Source: an uncultured Paracoccaceae bacterium (GTDB taxonomy: Bacteria; Pseudomonadota; Alphaproteobacteria; Rhodobacterales; Rhodobacteraceae). From it: DNA of 64,000 nucleotides. The stretch is taken from NCBI GenBank assembly GCA_947499635.1, contig CANMPD010000009.1, positions 62,001-126,000 of the forward strand, written 5' to 3'. The notes beneath the pieces were generated by a model, which saw only the letters and a list, made by a program, of their open reading frames with translations, had not been told where the DNA came from and did not search any database. The position numbers were made by a program, and so were the translations under genes. This document shows positions 27,325-36,898 of this stretch, one piece after another. How positions within the stretch are numbered: the first letter of the stretch is position 1; each line of letters opens with the position of its first letter.

Positions 27325-27466
27325 TTATAAAGGACGGCTGAAATTTGTAGACGATGGTGAAACCCGACGACTGGCGGGTGAAGGCATCGCAAAAGCCCAA
27401 ATTACCCGAGATCTTGGTGCTTTAAGACCAACCGCCTACCCGGCACTCGCTGGTATTGAGACCTAA
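27325..27466 (+). pseudogene. C-terminal helix-turn-helix of a serine resolvase/invertase
   Basis: In-frame with the second half of the ABC-ATPase relic, the last ~45 codons read VYKGRLKFVDDGETRRLAGE then GIAKAQITRDLG and end AGIET. This matches the C-terminal DNA-binding domain of Tn3-type resolvases (YKGRxxxxD...IxxLxxxGxxxxxIAxxLGxxRxxVYRxL), with Ser/Val changes. The catalytic N-terminal domain is absent. Confidence 0.65.
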
Positions 27467-27692
27467 ATTCGCCATTGGTTAAGACGGCGGCGAATTCAAT
27501 GAAAGAGCACCATATTAACTTCAGTGATGGAAGTTTGTTGTTGATGCTTCATGTCCCTTTCGTAGAACGGCTTATTATCAAAACCACCGCCGCGCAGAAG
27601 GCAACGGATGATGCAACATGAATGACAGTTTGAAAGTCGTACGCCTCGCGTATTAAATTTATGGTACCGATATTACGGATCTCTAATAACCG

Positions 27693-29192
27693 TCATTCGC
27701 CACGAGGAAAACGTTGGTTTTCCTCGACATTATTGAGGTCTAGGTGGTTGCGCATGAACCGTTCAGAGGCTTTTTGCAAAGGTTGATAATCCCAAGGGAA
27801 GTATTCTCCATTGCGTAGAGCTTCGTAGACCACACAACGCCTTGCCTGAGATCGACGTACGTCTTCATCAAAACGTTCAAGGTCCCATCGTGTGTCAGCC
27901 ATTTCACGAAAACGGTTCAGGGCATCCGCATGCACCGGATCATCCGCAACATTTATCAACTCATGCGGATCTTTGGCCAGATGGAACAACATGTCCGGAT
28001 CCAATCTACACCGTACGTATTTATATTCGTGATCTCGTAGGGCGACAACTGGCGCATAGGATGCCTCTGCAGCATATTCAATTGCAACTGGGCCGCGTGT
28101 GACTTTGCCGTTCACAACGTCGATAAGGTTTTTACCTTCGGTCCAAGGGGCCACTTCATCCATATTGACATCAGCCAGAGTTGCTAAAGTTGGGCAGACA
28201 TCAATCGTCGATGTTGGTACGTCGATCCGTCCTGGTTTCAAATTTGGAGCTGAGATCATCAAGGGCACGCGTGCGGAGCCTTCAAACATGCTCATCTTGA
28301 ACCATAAACCACGTTCGCCCAGCATATCGCCATGATCAGAAACAAACATGATCGCAGCTTCTTGTCTGGTCCGTTCCAGAACATCCAAAATTTCACCAAC
28401 CTTTTCATCTAAATAGGAAATATTAGCGAAATAGGCACGACGAGACCGGCGAATGTCTTCATCGGTAATGTCAAAATTACGCCAATCATTTGCTTCAAAG
28501 ATACGTTTTGAGTGAGGGTCGTGATCCTCATAGGCCATCGCGGGAATTTCAGGCAGAAGATGTTCGCAATCTTCATAGAGGTCCCAGTATTTTTTGCATG
28601 CGACATAAGGGTCGTGTGGGTGGGTAAAGCTAACGGTCATGTACCAAGGGCGTGTGTCATGGCCTCTCGCCAGATCATAGAGTTTCGCACATGCTTTGAA
28701 GGCGACCTCGTCGTCATATTCCATTTGATTGGAAATTTCAGCGACACCTGCACCGGTTACGGACCCCATATTGTGATACCACCAGTCGATCCTCTCTCCC
28801 GGTTTGCGGTAATCGGGCGTCCAACCAAAATCTGCAGGGTAGATATCGGTGGTCAAGCGGTCTTCAACTCCGTGCATCTGATCGGGACCAACAAAATGCA
28901 TCTTGCCTGACATACAGGTGTAATAACCTGCACGGCGCAAATGATGTGCATAAGTGGGTAAGTCTGATGGAAACTCTGCGGCATTGTCGTAGACACCAGT
29001 CATCGACGGTAATTGACCAGACATGAAACTCGCGCGCCCGGGTGCGCAAAGAGGCGACGCTGTATAGCAATTACGGAACCGTGCCGACTTTTCAGCCAAG
29101 CGCTTAAGGTTAGGCGCGTGTAGCCACTCCGCGGAACCGTCAGGGAATGAGATCCCATTCAATTGGTCGGCCATTAATATGAGAATATTCAT
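27693..29192 (-). CDS. betC: choline-sulfatase
   Basis: Hydrolyses choline-O-sulfate to choline and sulfate. The 499-residue cytoplasmic arylsulfatase-family protein has the formylglycine motif C-x-P-x-R as CAPGR (Cys49), metal ligands in ADQ near the start and in VSDHGDMLGERG, and the BetC-type C-terminal region RRCVVYEALRNGEYFPWDY. It follows choV in the same direction with a strong hairpin between. It would link an osmolyte source to the betIBA pathway. Confidence 0.9.
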   Translation of the reverse strand: MNILILMADQLNGISFPDGSAEWLHAPNLKRLAEKSARFRNCYTASPLCAPGRASFMSGQLPSMTGVYDNAAEFPSDLPTYAHHLRRAGYYTCMSGKMHFVGPDQMHGVEDRLTTDIYPADFGWTPDYRKPGERIDWWYHNMGSVTGAGVAEISNQMEYDDEVAFKACAKLYDLARGHDTRPWYMTVSFTHPHDPYVACKKYWDLYEDCEHLLPEIPAMAYEDHDPHSKRIFEANDWRNFDITDEDIRRSRRAYFANISYLDEKVGEILDVLERTRQEAAIMFVSDHGDMLGERGLWFKMSMFEGSARVPLMISAPNLKPGRIDVPTSTIDVCPTLATLADVNMDEVAPWTEGKNLIDVVNGKVTRGPVAIEYAAEASYAPVVALRDHEYKYVRCRLDPDMLFHLAKDPHELINVADDPVHADALNRFREMADTRWDLERFDEDVRRSQARRCVVYEALRNGEYFPWDYQPLQKASERFMRNHLDLNNVEENQRFPRGE

Positions 29193-29264
29193 AACATAGC
29201 TTTCGTCCGCGTAGCGCGCTAACGGGCTGAATTTGCTTAGAACCTTAGCCTGTTTTCGATTTTA

Positions 29265-29304
29265 CCCCGCATTTGCCAACCTATGCATGTTGCCAAATGC
29301 GGGG
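29265..29304 (-). terminator. long hairpin between choV and betC
   Basis: Arms CCCCGCATTTGCCAAC and GTTGCCAAATGCGGGG pair at 15 of 16 positions around an 8-base loop. In the minus direction it lies right after choV. No strong T-run follows, so it may be a weak terminator or RNA-processing site that lowers betC expression. Confidence 0.65.
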
Positions 29305-29313
29305 TTGAGACCA

Positions 29314-30339
29314 TCAGCAGTTTTTTGCAAGCCCTAGAAACACCGAGTCCCTGCTCGCTTCGCCAATTATGTTCCCATCCTCAATAACACCTACCGGACC
29401 TTCCTGTTCACTTAGCAAGGTCATCAAAGCATTGATCGGCATAGATGCGTCAACGGTGTGTTCATAGTTGCCTTCTTGGGCAGTGGAGATCATATCCCCT
29501 GCAGTCAAAACGCTTAGAGGGTTCATATGATTGACAAAGTCACGCACATAGTCGTCCGAAGGGTTCGAGAATATCTCCTTGGGAGATCCACATTGAACAA
29601 CCCTTCCGCCTTCCATAATTGCAATCCGGTCACCTAGCTTAAAGGCTTCGTCCAGATCGTGGCTTACAAAGACGATTGTGCGTTTGAGCCTACGTTGCAA
29701 GTCCAGCAATTCGTCTTGCAGGTGGTTCCGAATAAGTGGATCCAAGGCTGAGAAAGGTTCGTCCATCAACAGGATCGGTGCCTCGGTTGCAAAGGCGCGG
29801 GCAAGGCCTACACGTTGTTGCATACCACCTGAAAGCTCTGACACTTTGCTGTTGGCCCAATCTGTTAGGTTCACAAGGGCAAGCTGCGTGTCAACGCGAG
29901 TGTCGAGATCTTTCTTTGGCACCCCGGCAAGTTCAAGACCAAGTCCGACATTTTCGCGCACGGTTCGCCATGGCAACAGGCCGAATTGCTGGAACACCAT
30001 AGCCACGCGAGACTGTCGCAGTTTACGCAACTCGGCTTCGTTTGCATGGGTCACGCTTACCATTTTGGTGCCGTCATTGATCAACGCCTCTCCCCGCACA
30101 ACCGGGTTGAGACCATTAACAGCGCGCAATAATGTGGATTTTCCTGACCCGGATAACCCCATCAGAACAAGAATTTCACCTTGCTTTACATCGATTGAAC
30201 AGTTGTGCACACCAAGCACCTGACCGGTCGCCTCTTGAACCTCTTTACGCGATTTTCCCGCGTCCATCTCAGGTAAGGCTGATTTCGGATTGTCCCCAAA
30301 AACAATCGAAACATTATCAAATTTTACTGCGGTGGTCAT
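29314..30339 (-). CDS. choV: choline ABC transporter ATP-binding protein
   Basis: 341-residue ProV/OpuAA-type ATPase: Walker A GLSGSGKST, signature LSGGMQQRVGLARAF, Walker B ILLMDEPFSALD, H-loop SHDLDEAF, and a C-terminal CBS-like regulatory part. The N-terminus has the ~45-residue extension common in ChoV. It overlaps choW by 4 bases. Specificity for choline rests on the partner ChoX and the adjacent bet genes. Confidence 0.9.
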   Translation of the reverse strand: MTTAVKFDNVSIVFGDNPKSALPEMDAGKSRKEVQEATGQVLGVHNCSIDVKQGEILVLMGLSGSGKSTLLRAVNGLNPVVRGEALINDGTKMVSVTHANEAELRKLRQSRVAMVFQQFGLLPWRTVRENVGLGLELAGVPKKDLDTRVDTQLALVNLTDWANSKVSELSGGMQQRVGLARAFATEAPILLMDEPFSALDPLIRNHLQDELLDLQRRLKRTIVFVSHDLDEAFKLGDRIAIMEGGRVVQCGSPKEIFSNPSDDYVRDFVNHMNPLSVLTAGDMISTAQEGNYEHTVDASMPINALMTLLSEQEGPVGVIEDGNIIGEASRDSVFLGLAKNC

Positions 30340-31169
30340 TTACGTTCGATCCTCATCACACGGTCCAAAATGATCGCAAGGACGACGATCACAAAGCCGC
30401 TCTCAAAGCCAAGGGAGGTGTTCACCTGATTAAGAGCCCGCACGACCGGCACACCCAATCCATCTGCCCCCACGAGGGCCGCAACAACAACCATTGATAA
30501 CGACAGCATAATAGTTTGGTTTAAGCCTGCCATGATCTGCGGCAATGCATAGGGCAGTTCGACCTTCCATAGGGTTTGGCTGGACGTGCCTCCAAAGGCT
30601 TGAACCGCTTCAAGCAAAGGCTTGGGGGTAGAGCTGATGCCCAGATAGGTCATGCGGATAGGTGCAGGTAAAACAAAGATGACCGTCGCCAACAACCCCG
30701 GCACCATGCCAATCCCAAAGAATACAATCGCGGGGATCAGGTACACAAACGTCGGCAGAGTCTGCATCAAATCCAAAATAGGCTGCAGGGTTTTATAGAA
30801 CTTAGGTCGATGCGCGGCAAAAATGCCTATCGGGACACCAATTGCCATGCAAACAAGACAAGCTGCCAAGACCAATGTAAGGCTCTCGGTCATTTCTTCC
30901 CAATAGTCCTGATTGAGAATGAACAAAAATCCAAGTCCCACAAACAGACATATTTTCCAACTGCGTTGCAACAACCAGGCAATTCCAACGAAGGCAGCGA
31001 TTGTTATCAAAGGCGGGGGAGTTTGCATCACCCATAAAACGGACTCAATGACCGCCTCGCCAACCACGGCGATGCCATCAAAAAAGCCCTGACCAATGTT
31101 TTGAATCCAGTCGAAAACCGCCGCAGCGGTTTTGCCAATTGGAATTTTATGATCTGTAAGCCAATCCAT
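30336..31169 (-). CDS. choW: choline ABC transporter permease
   Basis: 277-residue OpuAB/ProW-type inner-membrane permease with about six or seven hydrophobic segments and the EAA-like loop ALPQIMAGLNQTIMLSLSM preceded by AFGGTSSQTLWKVELP. It lies between choX and choV in one operon. Confidence 0.9.
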   Translation of the reverse strand: MDWLTDHKIPIGKTAAAVFDWIQNIGQGFFDGIAVVGEAVIESVLWVMQTPPPLITIAAFVGIAWLLQRSWKICLFVGLGFLFILNQDYWEEMTESLTLVLAACLVCMAIGVPIGIFAAHRPKFYKTLQPILDLMQTLPTFVYLIPAIVFFGIGMVPGLLATVIFVLPAPIRMTYLGISSTPKPLLEAVQAFGGTSSQTLWKVELPYALPQIMAGLNQTIMLSLSMVVVAALVGADGLGVPVVRALNQVNTSLGFESGFVIVVLAIILDRVMRIERK

Positions 31170-31255
31170 CCTCGGCCTTCCTTAAAATGCACAAGTAAGT
31201 AGCGCGCTGCTTTCAGGAGATTTTATCCATCAAGCAACGCGCGTTTTTTTTGACA

Positions 31256-31274
31256 GGCCGTTTATAAAACGGCC
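31256..31274 (-). terminator. hairpin between choX and choW
   Basis: Perfect 8-base arms GGCCGTTT/AAACGGCC with a 3-base loop just after the choX stop. A run of eight A (minus strand) follows rather than T. It may stabilise the choX message so that the binding protein is made in excess. Confidence 0.5.
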
Positions 31275-31283
31275 AATCTTATC

Positions 31284-32198
31284 TTACAAACCAAAGGCGG
31301 TTTTAACAGCAGGCAGACCTTCGGCGCCACTTGTCGTTGTAACACCGTCAAGCCACGCATCCAGAACCGCAGGGTTCTTAGCAACCCATGCCTTTACGGC
31401 ATCATCTGCGTCTTCGCCGTCATCCAGAATGGAACCCATGATTTCGCTTTCCATCGGCAGGGTGAAATTCAACTGGCTAAGCAATGTTCCAACGTTCGGA
31501 CAATCTGCGCTGAACCCCTTACGTGTGAGCGTGTTGACGACACCTTCGCCGCCAAAAAACTCTTCGCCACCGGTAAGATATGAGATGTCAAAATTAACAT
31601 TCATCGGATGCGGCGCCCAACCAAGGAACACAACGTCTTCGCCACGGTCATAAAGGCGTCGCACTTGGCTGAGCATGCCTTGCTCAGAGCTTTCTTTGAC
31701 TTCGAATTCGCCTAGCCCATGGGTATTGGCGTCGATCAGGCTGACTAGATAATCGTTGCCTTCGTTGCCAGGTTCGATGCCGTAAATGACCTCGTCTAGC
31801 GAGTCTGAGAACTTAGCAATGTCTGCGAAATCCTTAAGACCTTTGTCATAGGTATAGGTCGGTACGGCCAATGTGTAATTGGTTCCCGTCAGATTCACAT
31901 TAACAGATTCGATGCTACCATCCGCGAGGTAACCTTCGACTCCTGCGTTTTGCGCTGGCATCCAGTTGCCAAGGAACACATCCACGTCTCCGCCGGACAG
32001 TGAGGCAAAGGTTACTGGGACGGACAGAACTGAGACGTCGACATCATAACCAAGCGCTTCGAGAATTTGTTTCGCGACAGAAGTGGTGGTGGTGATGTCA
32101 GTCCAGCCCACATCTGAAAAGGATACGCTTTCGCATACGGATTGAGCAGAAGCTTGGCTGGCCATCAAAACCAACGCGATTGCGGACGTACGGAGCAT
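31284..32198 (-). CDS. choX: choline-binding periplasmic protein
   Basis: 304 residues with a signal peptide ending ASAQS. It matches the ChoX/OpuAC family: CESVSFSDVGWTDITTTT at the mature start, FLGNWMPAQNAGVEGY, YGIEPGNEGNDYL and VVFLGWAPHPMN, which supply the aromatic residues that box quaternary amines. It is the first gene of choXWV and is divergent from betI. Confidence 0.9.
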   Translation of the reverse strand: MLRTSAIALVLMASQASAQSVCESVSFSDVGWTDITTTTSVAKQILEALGYDVDVSVLSVPVTFASLSGGDVDVFLGNWMPAQNAGVEGYLADGSIESVNVNLTGTNYTLAVPTYTYDKGLKDFADIAKFSDSLDEVIYGIEPGNEGNDYLVSLIDANTHGLGEFEVKESSEQGMLSQVRRLYDRGEDVVFLGWAPHPMNVNFDISYLTGGEEFFGGEGVVNTLTRKGFSADCPNVGTLLSQLNFTLPMESEIMGSILDDGEDADDAVKAWVAKNPAVLDAWLDGVTTTSGAEGLPAVKTAFGL

Positions 32199-32213
32199 TT
32201 TTAGATCCCTGTT

Positions 32214-32235
32214 TTATTGATTGATGAATCAATAA
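32214..32235. promoter_or_regulatory. BetI-type operator between choX and betI
   Basis: A perfect inverted repeat, arms TTATTGATT and AATCAATAA with a 4-base spacer GATG, lies 16 bases before the choX start and 42 bases before betI. The AT-rich palindrome fits BetI operators in choline operons, and would let BetI control both sides in response to choline. Confidence 0.7.
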
Positions 32236-32276
32236 AGAATATATTAGGCCATGTTTGACAACAGCTGAGAGGAAAA

Positions 32277-32873
32277 ATGCCAAAATTAGGAATGCAGCCA
32301 ATCCGCAGCTCTGCTTTGATCGAGGCGGTCATCACAGAGATCGGAAAATCGGGTACGATGGACGTCACGGTCAGCCAAATCGCGCGCCGTGCTGGTATGT
32401 CCTCGGCTTTGGCACATCACTATTTTGGAAGCAAAAACAGTATGTTCGTCGCAGCTATGCGCCATATCATGACAAAATTTCATCGCGAGGTTCGTCAAAA
32501 TTTAGCCGGGAAAACCGAGGCCAAAGAACGGGTCGAAACGCTCATTTGCACAAGCTTCTCCGAGACCAATTTGCAGCCCGACACAACAAGCGCCTGGTTA
32601 AATTTTTATGTCTTTGCGCAAAAATCAGGCGAAGTTTCGCGACTTCTGCGGGTCTATCATAACCGTTTAGAATCAAACCTGAGGCACGAACTGCGCCAGC
32701 TGGTGCCCGGAAAAGAGGCAATTGTCGCCGAAGGAATAGCCGCAATTATCGACGGCGCATATATCCGCCGGGTCCTGCGAGGCAAGACCGATTTCTTGGA
32801 TAACCCAGAAAATATCGCTCTGGATTATCTGCATATGAGCCTCAAGACATACGGGCGCGACACAGCACATTAA
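32277..32873 (+). CDS. betI: choline-responsive TetR-type repressor
   Basis: 198 residues with an N-terminal TetR helix-turn-helix (VTVSQIARRAGMSSALAHHYFGSK) and the BetI-type start PIRSSALIEAVI. It is the first gene of betIBA and probably binds the palindrome just upstream. Confidence 0.9.
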   Translation: MPKLGMQPIRSSALIEAVITEIGKSGTMDVTVSQIARRAGMSSALAHHYFGSKNSMFVAAMRHIMTKFHREVRQNLAGKTEAKERVETLICTSFSETNLQPDTTSAWLNFYVFAQKSGEVSRLLRVYHNRLESNLRHELRQLVPGKEAIVAEGIAAIIDGAYIRRVLRGKTDFLDNPENIALDYLHMSLKTYGRDTAH

Positions 32874-32949
32874 CTCGAACATCGATGCAGTAAGGCCATT
32901 CATACCTCAGCTTTAACCTGCATCAACACTATGAAAACAGGTACAAACC

Positions 32950-34401
32950 ATGCAGACTCAACCTACCGCAAGTCACTTTATCGGTGGCACATATGTCGAA
33001 GACACCTCTGGCGCGTCGCTGATTTCGACGTTTCCGGCAACCGGCGCTGAAATCGCAAAGCTGCATTGCGCTACGGACACGATCACGGAGCAAGCCTTGT
33101 CCGCAGCCGATGCTGCACGTGCCCAGTGGCGTGCAATGACAGGCAGTGAACGTGGACGGATTTTGCGCCGCGCAGCCGAAATTATCCGCGAGCGCAACCA
33201 TGAACTTTCGGTTCTTGAGACAATGGATACCGGCAAACCTTTGCAAGAAACATTGATTGCAGATGCGGCGTCAGGGGCTGATTGTCTGGAATATTTCGGC
33301 TCGGTTGCCGCAGGTTTGACCGGAGACCACATTCAACTTGGTGCAGATTTTGCCTACACGATACGCGAGCCTTTGGGTCTATGTGTTGGTATTGGTGCAT
33401 GGAACTACCCGCTTCAGATTGCTTGCTGGAAAGCTGCCCCTGCCCTGGCCTGTGGCAATACTATGGTGTTTAAACCTTCTGAAATGACCCCGCTTACGGC
33501 ATTAAAACTGGCCGAAATCCTAACGGAAGCGGGGCTTCCTGATGGTGTCTTCAATGTTGTTCAGGGTTTGGGCGATGTGGGCAGTCGTCTTGTTACGGAT
33601 CCACGTGTCGACAAAGTCTCTCTTACAGGATCAGTACCGACCGGCCGCAAAGTCTATGCAGCTGCCGCAACAGGAATGAAACATGTCACTATGGAACTTG
33701 GTGGCAAATCTCCTTTGATCATTTTTGATGATGCTCACCTAGAAGACGCCGTAAGCGCTGCAATCAACGGAAACTTCTATTCCTCTGGTCAGATCTGCTC
33801 GAACGGGACGCGCGTTTTTGTCCAAAAGGGTATTCTCCCTGCATTCCTTGAGCGGCTGAAAGCTCGTACAGAAAACGCAGTCATAGGCGACCCGTTGGAT
33901 GAGGCGACAAACTTCGGCCCTATGGTATCACAAAATCAGCTCGATATTACGCTGGGGTATATCGAAAAAGGCGTGAACGAAGGGGCCACGTTGGTCACCG
34001 GCGGCAAAGCCCACGCAAATGGCGGGTTGTTTATCGAACCAACTGTTTTCACCGATGTTACTGACGAGATGAGCATCGCCCGCGAAGAGATTTTTGGCCC
34101 GGTTATGTCTGTCTTGAGCTTTGACAGCGAAGACGAGGTTTTGGCACGCGCCAATGACACCGAATTCGGTTTGGCAGCAGGTGTGTTCACCAGTGATTTA
34201 ACCCGTGCCCATCGGGTTGTTGCAGGATTTGAGGCAGGAACCTGCTGGATCAACACCTATAATCTTACTCCGATTGAGATGCCGTTTGGTGGGGTCAAGG
34301 CCTCGGGTGTAGGGCGCGAAAACGCGCAAGCTGCAATTGAACATTATTCACAATTGAAATCCGTCTATGTCGGCCTCAGCCGTGTAGAAGCTGCATTTTA
34401 G
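32950..34401 (+). CDS. betB: betaine aldehyde dehydrogenase
   Basis: 483-residue NAD(P)-dependent aldehyde dehydrogenase, oxidising betaine aldehyde to glycine betaine. Active-site Glu in MELGGKSP and Cys in [11 protein letters not shown] are present, with the cofactor loop [12 protein letters not shown]. It lies between betI and betA, 11 bases from betA. Confidence 0.93.
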   Translation: MQTQPTASHFIGGTYVEDTSGASLISTFPATGAEIAKLHCATDTITEQALSAADAARAQWRAMTGSERGRILRRAAEIIRERNHELSVLETMDTGKPLQETLIADAASGADCLEYFGSVAAGLTGDHIQLGADFAYTIREPLGLCVGIGAWNYPLQIACWKAAPALACGNTMVFKPSEMTPLTALKLAEILTEAGLPDGVFNVVQGLGDVGSRLVTDPRVDKVSLTGSVPTGRKVYAAAATGMKHVTMELGGKSPLIIFDDAHLEDAVSAAINGNFYSSGQICSNGTRVFVQKGILPAFLERLKARTENAVIGDPLDEATNFGPMVSQNQLDITLGYIEKGVNEGATLVTGGKAHANGGLFIEPTVFTDVTDEMSIAREEIFGPVMSVLSFDSEDEVLARANDTEFGLAAGVFTSDLTRAHRVVAGFEAGTCWINTYNLTPIEMPFGGVKASGVGRENAQAAIEHYSQLKSVYVGLSRVEAAF

Positions 34402-34412
34402 GATCCAAAAAT

Positions 34413-36062
34413 ATGGAAGCAGATTTTGTTATCATCGGCGCGGGCAGCGCTGGCTCTGCTATGGCGTATCGTTTGTCAGAGGCAGGCGCCTCAGTCTTGG
34501 TGATTGAGCATGGTGGAACGGACGCCGGGCCGCTCATTCAAATGCCGGCGGCGTTGTCTTACCCTATGAACATGAAACGCTATGACTGGGGATATCAATC
34601 CGAGCCTGAACCATTTTTGGATGGGCGCCGTCTTGCAACACCCCGCGGTAAAGTCATTGGCGGATCGTCGTCGATCAACGGCATGGTTTATGTCCGCGGT
34701 CACGCTCATGATTTTGACACTTGGGCGGAAATGGGCGCTGAAGGCTGGTCATACGCGGATGTGCTACCCTATTATAAACGAATGGAAACCTGGCACGACG
34801 GCGGTCATGGCGGGGATCCGGATTGGCGTGGAACGGATGGCCCGTTGCATGTCACACGCGGCCCACGGGACAACCCTTTGTTCCACGCATTTGTCGAAGC
34901 AGGCGCTCAGGCAGGGTATCCTGTCACAGGTGACTATAATGGCGAGCAACAAGAGGGCTTTGGCCCGATGGAGCAAACCGTTTGGAAAGGGCGTCGCTGG
35001 TCCGCAGCAAATGCCTATCTGAAACCTGCGCTCAAGCGGCAAAATTGTGATCTGATCCGTGGTTTGGTTGCAAAAATTGAAATTGAAGACGGACGCGCCA
35101 CAGGCGTGCGCCTTGAGGATGGTCGCCTGATCACAGCACGCCGCGAGGTGGTTTTGTCAGCGGGATCAATCAATTCACCAAAAATCTTGTTGCAATCAGG
35201 CGTCGGTCCAGCTGCAGAACTTGCGGCTCTTGGGATCGAGGTCCAGGTTGATCGCGCGGGCGTCGGTAAGAATTTACAGGATCATTTAGAACTGTACCTG
35301 CAAATGGCCGCAAGCCAACCCATCACTTTGTTCAAACATTGGAATATCTTTTCCAAAGCTTTGATTGGTGCACAATGGTTGTTCACAAAGACAGGACTTG
35401 GTGCGTCAAATCAATTTGAATCTGCTGCGTTTATTCGCTCGCGCGCAGGGGTGCGATACCCTGATATTCAATATCACTTCCTGCCAATTGCAGTGCGATA
35501 CGATGGGCAAGTCGCAGCCGAAGGCCATGGATTCCAGACACATGTCGGACCTATGCGCTCTGCATCGCGTGGCGAAGTGACCTTGAAATCCACCGACCCG
35601 CGCGAGGCCCCACGTATTTTGTTTAACTACATGTCGCAAGAAAGCGATTGGGAGGATTTCAGAACCTGTATCCGCCTAACCCGCGAAATTTTTGGCCAAG
35701 ACGCGTTTAAACCCTTTGTGAAACACGAGATCCAACCGGGAGACGGTGTTCAAAGCGATGACGAGCTGAATGGCTTTATCAAAGAACACGTTGAAAGCGC
35801 CTATCACCCCTGTGGGACCTGCCGCATGGGTCACAAAGATGATCCTATGGCGGTGGTCGATCCGCAAAACCGGGTTATCGGTGTCAATGGGTTGCGTCTG
35901 GCAGATAGTTCGATTTTCCCACAAATTCCAAATGGGAATTTGAATGCGCCGTCGATTATGACAGGGGAAAAAGCATCGGATCATATTCTTAGCAAAGATC
36001 CGTTGTCGTCTTCGAACATGGTCCCTTGGTTGAACGAGAACTGGGAGACATCACAGCGTTAA
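34413..36062 (+). CDS. betA: choline dehydrogenase
   Basis: 549-residue GMC-family flavoprotein that oxidises choline to betaine aldehyde at the membrane. FAD motif [20 protein letters not shown] at the N-terminus, GMC signatures [14 protein letters not shown] and [16 protein letters not shown], and the catalytic His in [10 protein letters not shown]. Last gene of betIBA. Confidence 0.93.
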   Translation: MEADFVIIGAGSAGSAMAYRLSEAGASVLVIEHGGTDAGPLIQMPAALSYPMNMKRYDWGYQSEPEPFLDGRRLATPRGKVIGGSSSINGMVYVRGHAHDFDTWAEMGAEGWSYADVLPYYKRMETWHDGGHGGDPDWRGTDGPLHVTRGPRDNPLFHAFVEAGAQAGYPVTGDYNGEQQEGFGPMEQTVWKGRRWSAANAYLKPALKRQNCDLIRGLVAKIEIEDGRATGVRLEDGRLITARREVVLSAGSINSPKILLQSGVGPAAELAALGIEVQVDRAGVGKNLQDHLELYLQMAASQPITLFKHWNIFSKALIGAQWLFTKTGLGASNQFESAAFIRSRAGVRYPDIQYHFLPIAVRYDGQVAAEGHGFQTHVGPMRSASRGEVTLKSTDPREAPRILFNYMSQESDWEDFRTCIRLTREIFGQDAFKPFVKHEIQPGDGVQSDDELNGFIKEHVESAYHPCGTCRMGHKDDPMAVVDPQNRVIGVNGLRLADSSIFPQIPNGNLNAPSIMTGEKASDHILSKDPLSSSNMVPWLNENWETSQR

Positions 36063-36083
36063 AACGCAGGATGTGACCTCGTA

Positions 36084-36117
36084 AAGACCGGTTCTGATCC
36101 TATACAGAACCGGTCTT
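36084..36117. terminator. bidirectional terminator between betA and the FecE-type gene
   Basis: Perfect 13-base arms AAGACCGGTTCTG/CAGAACCGGTCTT with an 8-base loop, in the 74-base gap between convergent genes. Confidence 0.85.
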
Positions 36118-36136
36118 ATCTTTCATAATACGACAC

Positions 36137-36898
36137 TCACAGCGCCCGCACGGCCCTGATCTGCAAATGCTCCGGTCCGACGTTTGTGACTTCAGTCTCT
36201 ATACCATACACACGACCAAGACGTTCAGCGGTCAAAACCTCCTGTGGTGGTCCATAGGCGTCTAGTTTTCGTTTATTTAGACAAGCAATCCGATCACAAA
36301 ACTGCGCCGCTAAAGATAGGTCGTGCATCGCCACGATCACTGCGATCTGCCGACTGCGGGCTAATTTTCGCAACGTTTCGAACACTATTAACTGATGTCG
36401 CAAATCCAACGCTGCTGTAGGTTCGTCCAACATCAAAACTTGGGGCTCCCGAAAGAGCGCTTGCGCTAAATAACATAATTGTCGTTGACCGCCGCTGACC
36501 GCATCTAAAGTTCTGCCGGCCAAATGCTCTAAACCAAAATCCTGTAAAGCGCGGTGAACGGAGCTGATTAGATCTGGACTGACCCGCATGCCTAAGGTGT
36601 TCAGCCGCCCCAACAAGACGACTTCGGTTAGAGTTAGCGAAGACCCGGCGCTGCTGTCCTGAGGCATATAAGACACCACCCGCCGCCGATCTGCTTGGCT
36701 GAGTTCACGATCCTTATACGTGACGCTCCCACTGCTGTTCATTATGCCAGCCATCGATTTGAGCAATGATGATTTTCCAACACCATTCGGCCCGATCAAC
36801 CCAGTGATTTGTCCTGGTAACAGGGTAAAGTTCACATCCTGCAATACAGTTTGTTTCGCACGCCGAACCTCAAGTTTTTGAACTGAGAAACTCACCAA
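36137..36898 (-). CDS. Fe-siderophore ABC transporter ATP-binding protein
   Basis: 253-residue FecE/FhuC-type ATPase with Walker A GPNGVGKSS, signature VSGGQRQLCYLAQAL, Walker B VLMLDEPTAALD and H-loop AMHDLSLAAQFCD. It overlaps the permease by 7 bases. Given the siderophore biosynthesis genes that follow, it probably energises re-import of the same siderophore. Confidence 0.87.
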   Translation of the reverse strand: MVSFSVQKLEVRRAKQTVLQDVNFTLLPGQITGLIGPNGVGKSSLLKSMAGIMNSSGSVTYKDRELSQADRRRVVSYMPQDSSAGSSLTLTEVVLLGRLNTLGMRVSPDLISSVHRALQDFGLEHLAGRTLDAVSGGQRQLCYLAQALFREPQVLMLDEPTAALDLRHQLIVFETLRKLARSRQIAVIVAMHDLSLAAQFCDRIACLNKRKLDAYGPPQEVLTAERLGRVYGIETEVTNVGPEHLQIRAVRAL

